Positions 1 through 5,132 of a stretch of DNA of 5,132 nt are shown piece by piece. Below the pieces are notes generated by a model. The model was given only the letters and a program-made list of their open reading frames with translations, did not search any database and had not been told where the DNA came from. Source of the DNA: Gammaproteobacteria bacterium (GTDB taxonomy: Bacteria > Pseudomonadota > Gammaproteobacteria > QOAV01); NCBI GenBank assembly GCA_003972845.1, contig QOAV01000064.1:1-5132 (forward strand). The letters are read 5' to 3'. The stretch's first letter is position 1; every line of letters starts with the position of its first letter. The translations under genes were made by a program, and so were the position numbers.

Positions 1-1
1 C

Positions 2-352
2 ATTGCCCGCTGGCGCGAGCAGGAGTCGGCGCAACTCTCGCCGGGCGATCCCGCATCGCTCCAACTCCATCTGGCCGCCATCCAGTTCGACCTGCGGCTT
101 TCACTGGACGAACAATGGGAAAAGGCGCGCAAACGGCTTTCCGCAGTGCGCCGAGAACGGGCAAATAAAGCCCGGCTGCGCTCGCGCATACAGGATAGTA
201 TCCCGCTGTGGCAATGCTGCCTGGATTATCTGGACGGCAAACCCGCCGCCGCGCAATGCGAAAAAACCGGCTTCACGCCAGCGTTCATTGCCGAAGAAGC
301 GTCGCGCCTGCTCGAAGGCGGCTACAAAACCTCAATAATGATGAAGGAATAA
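2..352 (+). CDS. 3' part of an unrecognised hypothetical protein
   Basis: An open frame enters from the left edge and ends at TAA 350-352, giving at least 116 codons; the start lies outside the window. I do not recognise the family. The visible part is soluble and highly charged, with a likely helical, Arg/Lys/Glu-rich stretch around visible residues 40-65 (EKARKRLSAVRRERANK) that could form a short coiled coil. A more mixed segment follows, with three cysteines (QCCLDYLDG and QCEKTG). No membrane segment, P-loop or ABC signature is seen, so this is not the ATPase partner expected beside a FetB-type permease. The stop overlaps the next start by one base (TAATG), implying an operon and translational coupling with the permease. 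This frame was preferred to the overlapping +3 frame because of its end-to-start coupling and its balanced composition; the +3 frame is Arg/Ser/Pro-rich, as shadow frames are. Confidence 0.7.
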   Translation: MARWREQESAQLSPGDPASLQLHLAAIQFDLRLSLDEQWEKARKRLSAVRRERANKARLRSRIQDSIPLWQCCLDYLDGKPAAAQCEKTGFTPAFIAEEASRLLEGGYKTSIMMKE

Positions 353-1059
353 TGACAGCCACCGTCCACACCATCACGCTTACCCATTTGGCGATGTCGC
401 TGGTTCCCGTCGCGATTGTCCTGACCATCCAGTACCGCTGGTCGCTGAACTATCGCGAGGGCATATACGCCGTTGGCCGCATGCTCGGCCAGTTGCTCAT
501 CATTGGCTATTTTCTCGGTTATATTTTCAACGCCAACAACGCCTGGATTATTGTCGCCGTGTTAACCGTCATGGTGCTGACTTCCAGCTGGATCGCCCTG
601 CGCACGGTGGAAAAACAGCGTAAACGGCTCTATGGCTATGTGCTCATCTCGCTGCTCATCGGCGGCGCTACCACACTGGCCCTGGTAACTCAGGGAGTAC
701 TGGACCTGCACCCGTGGTATCAACCGCGTTACATGATTCCGCTGGCCGGCATGATATTCGCCAATGCCATGAACGCCATCAGCCTGGCCGCCGAACGCTA
801 CCACGACGAAACCAGCCGCGGCGCAGATTACCAGACCGCGCGCAATGCGGCCTTCCGCACCGCTCTGATCCCCATCACCAACTCATTATTCGCCGTTGGT
901 CTGGTCTCATTGCCCGGCATGATGACCGGCCAGATACTCTCCGGTGTTGATCCGCTTATCGCCGCGAGATACCAGATCATGGTCATGGCGATGATTTTCG
1001 GATCCGGGGGGATCGCCAGTGCGGTGTATTTATGGATCTTGGGAAAAAGGCGCGAATAA
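352..1059 (+). CDS. fetB: FetB/UPF0014-family ABC-type permease, compact variant
   Basis: This is a 235-residue multi-spanning inner-membrane protein of the UPF0014/FetB (YbbM) family. E. coli FetAB is an iron exporter; the substrate here is unknown. The diagnostic C-terminal block is intact: ALIPITNS at 171-178, VGLVSLPGMMTGQ at 182-194, then GVDPL and RYQIMVMAM at 198-214. Hydrophobic segments fall near residues 10-27, 41-58, 62-82, 95-113, 126-146, 175-196 and 206-230. ATG 352 was chosen because AAGGA lies at 343-347, the start overlaps the previous stop, and the N-terminus matches the family; the frame stays open upstream to 208 but that part overlaps the preceding gene. Oddity: between ERY (148-150) and ALIP (171) the loop is about 13 residues shorter than in E. 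coli FetB, and the part containing the EKLSLGAT-like, EAA-type motif seems missing. That motif normally contacts the ATPase. No FetA lies immediately upstream or downstream. The family assignment is firm; the iron role is not. Confidence 0.85.
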   Translation: MTATVHTITLTHLAMSLVPVAIVLTIQYRWSLNYREGIYAVGRMLGQLLIIGYFLGYIFNANNAWIIVAVLTVMVLTSSWIALRTVEKQRKRLYGYVLISLLIGGATTLALVTQGVLDLHPWYQPRYMIPLAGMIFANAMNAISLAAERYHDETSRGADYQTARNAAFRTALIPITNSLFAVGLVSLPGMMTGQILSGVDPLIAARYQIMVMAMIFGSGGIASAVYLWILGKRRE

Positions 1060-1061
1060 GT

Positions 1062-1135
1062 TGGAGCGGGCGAAGGGAATCGAACCCTCATTAAAAGCTT
1101 GGGAAGCTTCCGTTCTACCGTTGAACTACGCCCGC
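1062..1135 (-). tRNA. glyU: tRNA-Gly, anticodon CCC
   Basis: Read on the minus strand this is a 74-nt tRNA with encoded CCA (TGG at 1062-1064 on the plus strand). The acceptor arms GCGGGCG and CGCCCGC pair perfectly (1129-1135 with 1066-1072), and the discriminator base is U. The D arm is GTTCAACGGTAGAAC, the anticodon loop is TTCCCAA with CCC at 1101-1103, and the anticodon stem GAAGC/GCTTT has one G-U closing pair. The T loop is GGTTCGATTCC. It reads GGG glycine codons. Length and layout match E. coli glyU closely. It is transcribed toward the permease gene, whose stop lies 2 bp beyond the tRNA end. I see no terminator on either strand in that junction. Confidence 0.97.
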
Positions 1136-1145
1136 GCACCGGCCT

Positions 1146-1162
1146 GGATGCCGTCGGCATCC
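1146..1162. repeat. 17-bp perfect GC-rich palindrome near tRNA 5' end
   Basis: GGATGCC (1146-1152), spacer GTC and GGCATCC (1156-1162) form a perfect inverted repeat with a 7-bp stem. It lies 10 bp upstream of the tRNA-Gly 5' end, inside what would be the precursor leader if the promoter at 1173-1201 is used. There is no T-run on either side, so it is not a canonical terminator. It could be a leader stem near the RNase P site, a protein-binding dyad, or a 3'-end stem for the permease mRNA. Confidence 0.5.
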
Positions 1163-1172
1163 TGCGGTTCGA

Positions 1173-1201
1173 AGTCTATTGCCAGCGCTCCGCACAAACA
1201 A
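1173..1201 (-). promoter_or_regulatory. Possible sigma70 promoter for tRNA-Gly
   Basis: On the minus strand, TTGTTT (1196-1201) and TAGACT (1173-1178) are separated by 17 bp, and the -10 ends 37 bp before the tRNA 5' end. The -35 keeps only the TTG of TTGACA and the -10 matches 4 of 6, so the call rests on spacing and position rather than strong boxes. It would fire divergently from the groESL promoters. Confidence 0.35.
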
Positions 1202-1218
1202 CCATCCAGCGCGACAAA

Positions 1219-1247
1219 CTTGTAAATCACGCCAGGCATCCCCATTT
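1219..1247 (+). promoter_or_regulatory. Sigma32 (RpoH) heat-shock promoter of groESL
   Basis: CTTGTAA (1219-1225), a 14-bp spacer and CCCCATTT (1240-1247) match the sigma32 pattern CTTGAAA / CCCCATnT. The CATCCCCATTT block is the same as the one I recall from the E. coli groESL heat-shock promoter. The start point is expected near 1253-1256. Such a transcript would include both halves of the CIRCE element in its leader. Confidence 0.8.
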
Positions 1248-1257
1248 CCCCCGCAGC

Positions 1258-1285
1258 TTGACAACAAAGCGCACAGCCGTAGAAT
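1258..1285 (+). promoter_or_regulatory. Sigma70 housekeeping promoter of groESL
   Basis: A perfect -35 TTGACA (1258-1263) is followed after 16 bp by TAGAAT (1280-1285), a 5-of-6 match to TATAAT. The predicted start is about 1291-1294, at the end of the left CIRCE arm. The last base of the -10 is the first base of CIRCE, so bound HrcA would directly block this promoter. Confidence 0.75.
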
Positions 1286-1311
1286 TAGCACTCAAGTAAA
1301 GAGAGTGCTAA
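1285..1311 (+). promoter_or_regulatory. CIRCE operator (HrcA binding site)
   Basis: TTAGCACTC (1285-1293), exactly nine spacer bases and GAGTGCTAA (1303-1311) reproduce the CIRCE consensus with no mismatch. CIRCE is the operator of the heat-shock repressor HrcA, whose activity depends on GroEL and so closes a feedback loop on chaperonin supply. The site covers the expected start of the sigma70 transcript and lies downstream of the sigma32 start. hrcA is not in this window. Confidence 0.97.
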
Positions 1312-1346
1312 CAGGGTTTTTGACACCCGGCGTTGGCGCTCTTTTT
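1298..1346 (+). promoter_or_regulatory. Terminator-like hairpin in groES leader RNA, overlapping CIRCE
   Basis: AGAGTGCTAAC (1302-1312) can pair over 11 positions with GTTGGCGCTCT (1332-1342), using nine Watson-Crick and two G-U pairs; G1301-T1343 and A-T pairs down to 1298-1346 can extend it. An inner hairpin GGGT (1314-1317)/ACCC (1325-1328) sits in the loop. The lower stem runs into a T-run at 1342-1346. This resembles an attenuator or a protective 5' stem. Its 5' arm is the right half of CIRCE, so it competes with the CIRCE hairpin. The pairing is visible in the sequence; function is inferred. Confidence 0.45.
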
Positions 1347-1371
1347 GTTTCTATACAACTTTGTTTACACG

Positions 1372-1378
1372 TAAGGAG
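1372..1378 (+). promoter_or_regulatory. Ribosome binding site of groES
   Basis: TAAGGAG lies nine bases before ATG 1388. It fixes the start at MKIRPLHDR and rules out the upstream in-frame ATG at 1361, which has no such site and would add nine residues atypical of the family. Confidence 0.9.
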
Positions 1379-1387
1379 ATAAACAAA

Positions 1388-1675
1388 ATGAAAATTCGTC
1401 CATTACACGACCGCGTTGTAGTTCGCCGTCTCGAGGAAGAGAAGGTCAGCGCCGGCGGCATCGTGATTCCCGATAGTGCCACCGAGAAGCCTTCACAAGG
1501 TGAAGTGATCTCTGTGGGCAATGGCAAGATTCTGGACAACGGCGACGTCAAACCGCTGGATGTAAAGGCGGGCGACAAAGTGCTGTTCGGCAAGTATTCC
1601 GGCACCGAAGTGAAGATCGACGGCGAAGAGCTGCTGGTCATGCGTGAAGACGACATTATGGGTGTTGTGGAATAA
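1388..1675 (+). CDS. groES: Co-chaperonin GroES (Hsp10)
   Basis: This 95-residue protein is the cytosolic heptameric lid that caps GroEL and encloses substrate proteins during ATP-driven folding. The N-terminus [14 protein letters not shown] is the family signature. The mobile loop that docks on the GroEL apical domain spans about residues 17-34 and carries the hydrophobic tripeptide IVI (25-27) after AGG. The roof loop is around [13 protein letters not shown] (44-56), followed by the [14 protein letters not shown] strand segment and a conserved EDDIMGVVE end. The length is standard. It is the first gene of the operon, 44 bp ahead of groEL, with no promoter or terminator in the gap. It is expressed from the sigma32 and sigma70 promoters at 1219-1285 under HrcA/CIRCE control. 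Nothing is missing or odd in the protein. Confidence 0.99.
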   Translation: MKIRPLHDRVVVRRLEEEKVSAGGIVIPDSATEKPSQGEVISVGNGKILDNGDVKPLDVKAGDKVLFGKYSGTEVKIDGEELLVMREDDIMGVVE

Positions 1676-1701
1676 GCCGCAGGCTATCCACACATCACTG
1701 A

Positions 1702-3381
<1,680 letters not shown>

Positions 3382-3405
3382 GCTCAGCCCTTTAACGCTG
3401 CACCG

Positions 3406-3435
3406 AAAAACCCCGCAGCCAGCGGGGTTTTTTTT
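3406..3435 (+). terminator. Intrinsic terminator of groESL
   Basis: AAAAACCCCGC (3406-3416), loop AGCCA and GCGGGGTTTTT (3422-3432) form an 11-bp stem with a six-pair GC core, followed by an eight-T run (3428-3435). It is a textbook rho-independent terminator placed 24 bp after the groEL stop. On the minus strand the tail would be only five T, and no gene converges on it, so plus-strand use is expected. Confidence 0.95.
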
Positions 3436-3514
3436 GCCTTGCAAAAATGGACAGGGCTATTTCAAAACGGCTCTCCAGTATGCGCCAGGGGCTTTCTTGT
3501 TCTTGCCGAAGCGT

Positions 3515-3520
3515 TATACT
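3515..3520 (+). promoter_or_regulatory. Possible -10 element for the dynamin-like gene
   Basis: TATACT (3515-3520) matches the sigma70 -10 at five of six positions and would start transcription near 3526-3528, about 32 bp before the ATG. No good -35 is present at 16-18 bp (TTTCTT at 3493-3498 is weak) and there is no extended TGn, so the promoter may be weak or need an activator. A separate promoter is expected because the groESL terminator lies between. Confidence 0.45.
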
Positions 3521-3558
3521 CCGACCAACACTTTGCATATACAAAAGGGATCTGATTG

Positions 3559-4932
3559 ATGGCCGAAAACACTCAATACACCACTGAACTGGAACGCATC
3601 GCGGGGGAGGCGAATCGTTTTTACACCGATGTCATTGATCCGTTGGCGCAGAAACTCATGTTCAGCCGGGCGCCGGATCCCGGTGCGCGCAAGGGTCGGC
3701 CCATGGTTTTGTTGGTGGGTAATCACTCTTCTGGAAAATCAACACTGATCAACTATATACTCGGTGAAGAAGTACAAAACACCGGCGTTGCGCCCACCGA
3801 CGACAGCTTCACGGTGATTTCCCAGGGCGCAACCGTGGAAGAAAAGGATGGCGACTCTCTGGTAAGTAATCCCGAGCTCGGTTTTGCCGAATTGCGCAAG
3901 TATGGGCCCGGCCTGGTCAGTCATCTCAAGCTGAAATTGCGCGAATCTCCCGCGCTGGCCGGCCTCACCCTGATTGACTCCCCCGGCATGATCGACTCTG
4001 CCAATTCTTCTTCTGACCGTGGCTATGATTTCACTCAGGTGGTGCGTTGGTTCGCGGAACAGGCGGACGTCATTTTGCTCATGTTCGATCCGGACAAACC
4101 CGGCACCACCGGCGAGACGCTCAGCGTCATGCGACAGGCCCTGCGCGATGTCAGTCACAAACTGATTCTGGTGCTGAATAAAATGGACCAGTTTCGCAAT
4201 CTTCACGATTTTGCCCGCGCTTACGGCGCCCTGACCTGGAACTTGTCCAAAGTCATTCCCACCAAGGATGTGCCGCTGATCTACAATATTTACATTCCTG
4301 GCCCCTGGGTACACAAAGAGACCGCTCTTCCCATCACGGATTTCGATAATGCCCGTGATCAGGTACTGGAAGAAATCCAGCGCGCGCCCATGCGCCGGGT
4401 GGACAATATATTAACCCGTTTGTTTGATAATGCTCGTTATCTGCATGCGCACGCCCGTGTGGTCAACGAAGCCGCCGCCACATATCGGCGCGCCCGCCTG
4501 CCTTGGTTGATTGCCATAATCGGGTCGGCCCTGACAGGCCTGGCCGTCGCTGCCTGGCTCTGGTTCGATGTCGGACCGCGGGCTATTTCCGCGGTGCTGG
4601 CCTTCGGCGTTGGCGGACTGTTGTTTGCGGCAATACTTTATGCTGTTTCGCGCGTGATTCTGGCTAAACGCCAGACCGAAATCATCAACGGGCTGACCGG
4701 AATCTTCGAGCGCCTGTACCGTGATGACTATACCCTGGGCGACGAAGCTGACCTGTCCGCCTTGTGGTCTCGTATCAAGGACAAGGTGCGCCGCTCCATA
4801 GAAAACATCGGCCTGAGCAAAATGCCCAAAACCCGGCGCAAAGACCTGCTCGCTCTGGAAAAGATCTATAAGGATTTTGTCCCCACACTGCGCGCCGAAA
4901 TTCACGACAACAAACATGCGGTCGATTCCTGA
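3559..4932 (+). CDS. EHD-like dynamin-family nucleotidase, membrane-anchored
   Basis: This 457-residue protein belongs to the dynamin superfamily and resembles eukaryotic EHD ATPases across the nucleotide domain. Seen: PMVLLVGNHSSGKST (48-62, P-loop K60), switch I APTDDSF (78-84), switch II LIDSPGMID (138-146, D140), RGYDFTQVVRWFAEQADVIL (154-173), G4 motif NKMD (207-210), and RAYGALTWNLSKVI (220-233). In EHD proteins the equivalents are PMVLLVGQYSTGKT, PTTDSF, DTPGI, RGYDF..WFAERVD, NKAD and YGALMWSLGK. Helical flanks (1-45 and 265-310) correspond to the EHD/dynamin stalk. Two hydrophobic segments (about 314-336 and 342-368) form a likely hairpin anchor in the inner membrane, followed by a basic helical tail (370-457). 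No EF-hand EH domain is present. ATG 3559 has AAAAGGGA at 3543-3550; the TTG directly before it is less likely. By family it should self-assemble and bend, fuse or protect membranes; whether it uses ATP or GTP is unknown. 11 bp separate it from the next gene. Confidence 0.88.
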   Translation: MAENTQYTTELERIAGEANRFYTDVIDPLAQKLMFSRAPDPGARKGRPMVLLVGNHSSGKSTLINYILGEEVQNTGVAPTDDSFTVISQGATVEEKDGDSLVSNPELGFAELRKYGPGLVSHLKLKLRESPALAGLTLIDSPGMIDSANSSSDRGYDFTQVVRWFAEQADVILLMFDPDKPGTTGETLSVMRQALRDVSHKLILVLNKMDQFRNLHDFARAYGALTWNLSKVIPTKDVPLIYNIYIPGPWVHKETALPITDFDNARDQVLEEIQRAPMRRVDNILTRLFDNARYLHAHARVVNEAAATYRRARLPWLIAIIGSALTGLAVAAWLWFDVGPRAISAVLAFGVGGLLFAAILYAVSRVILAKRQTEIINGLTGIFERLYRDDYTLGDEADLSALWSRIKDKVRRSIENIGLSKMPKTRRKDLLALEKIYKDFVPTLRAEIHDNKHAVDS

Positions 4933-4943
4933 CAGGGCGCCCG

Positions 4944-5132
4944 ATGTCTGCTGACTCACTGGAATCTCTCAAGCTCCGTTTGCGCGAATTTGCCGCCGAG
5001 CGTGACTGGGACCAGTTTCATTCACCAAAAAATTTCGCCTCGGCGCTGATTGTCGAAGCGGCCGAGTTGCTGGAGCATTTCCAGTGGCTGACGCAGGAGC
5101 AGAGCCGGCATCTGGACCCTGAAACACAACGA
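4944..5132 (+). CDS. MazG/DCTPP1-like nucleotide pyrophosphohydrolase, 5' part
   Basis: The first 63 codons are present; the gene runs off the right edge. The sequence DWDQFHSPKNFASALIVEAA (21-40), continuing into ELLEHFQWL, is characteristic of the all-alpha MazG-like / RS21-C6 (DCTPP1) nucleotide pyrophosphohydrolases. These cytosolic enzymes cleave dNTPs, often dCTP or modified dCTP, to the monophosphate and pyrophosphate using Mg2+. The first metal-binding pair E38-x-x-E41 is visible; the second (ExxD) would lie beyond the window. FHSPKN and FQWL are typical of the aromatic-lined base pocket of this subgroup. ATG 4944 follows a modest AGGG at 4934-4937, 11 bp after the dynamin-like stop, so the two are probably cotranscribed. 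Full-length family members are about 100-170 residues. The family call is solid; the exact nucleotide is not determined. Confidence 0.88.
   Translation, partial: MSADSLESLKLRLREFAAERDWDQFHSPKNFASALIVEAAELLEHFQWLTQEQSRHLDPETQR

Noticed and set aside
3..338. 111-codon +3 frame at the left edge
   Set aside because: Arg/Ser/Pro-rich composition and no link to the next gene; the +2 frame ends exactly at the permease start and reads as a normal protein.
208..351. Upstream extension of the permease reading frame to 208
   Set aside because: It overlaps the preceding gene, is Arg-rich and not membrane-like, and ATG 352 has its own ribosome binding site.
1044..1048. Five-T run on the minus strand about 14 bases beyond the tRNA end, as a tRNA terminator
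   Set aside because: No stem-loop precedes it other than the tRNA itself, and the run lies inside the permease coding region.
1062..1135. tRNA-Gly as an integration site for a mobile element
   Set aside because: No second copy of the tRNA end, integrase or foreign-looking genes are present in the window.
1361..1387. Earlier in-frame ATG for groES
   Set aside because: It would add nine residues not found in GroES, and the good Shine-Dalgarno serves ATG 1388.
3556..3558. TTG start one codon before the dynamin-like ATG
   Set aside because: An ATG follows directly with eight-base spacing from AAAAGGGA, which is the better start; the difference is one residue.
3739..4314. 191-codon antisense frame opposite the dynamin-like gene
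   Set aside because: It lies wholly within a well-supported gene, has no recognisable domain and looks like a codon-bias shadow.

Overview
The window looks like a chromosomal segment from a gammaproteobacterium, probably an environmental one that I cannot name. The evidence is a GroEL that aligns with the E. coli protein without gaps through the ATPase residues D87 and D398, a tRNA-Gly(CCC) almost identical in layout to enteric glyU, and a heat-shock promoter very like that of E. coli groESL. A perfect CIRCE operator next to a sigma32-type promoter argues against the enteric group itself, which lacks HrcA/CIRCE control, and fits other gammaproteobacterial lineages. Nothing suggests a mobile element: there are no transposases, CRISPR arrays or integration repeats.

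Layout. (1) 2-352, +: the 3' end of an unrecognised soluble protein. Its stop codon overlaps by one base the start of (2) 352-1059, +: a FetB/UPF0014-family membrane permease. (3) 1062-1135, -: tRNA-Gly(CCC), tail to tail with the permease and only 2 bp from it. (4) 1136-1387: a 252-bp control region. It holds a possible tRNA promoter on the minus strand and, on the plus strand, a sigma32-type promoter, a sigma70-type promoter, the CIRCE operator and a structured leader for the chaperonin operon. (5) groES (1388-1675) and groEL (1720-3381), closed by a strong intrinsic terminator at 3406-3435. (6) 3559-4932, +: a membrane-anchored, EHD-like bacterial dynamin-family nucleotidase with its own -10 element. 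11 bp later comes (7) 4944-5132, +: the start of a MazG/DCTPP1-like nucleotide pyrophosphohydrolase, cut by the window end.

How the parts work together. GroES and GroEL form the essential chaperonin, and the promoter region shows activation by sigma32 combined with repression by HrcA. The leader RNA adds a possible third layer. The right half of CIRCE can pair either with the left half or with a downstream segment followed by a U-run, and which half is present depends on which promoter started the transcript. The dynamin-like gene and the nucleotide-cleaning enzyme probably share a transcript, but a functional link is only an inference. The two most interesting items are the leader RNA switch and the EHD-like dynamin. 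A third is the FetB-family permease, which appears to lack the loop that normally contacts its ATPase and has no ATPase gene immediately next to it.
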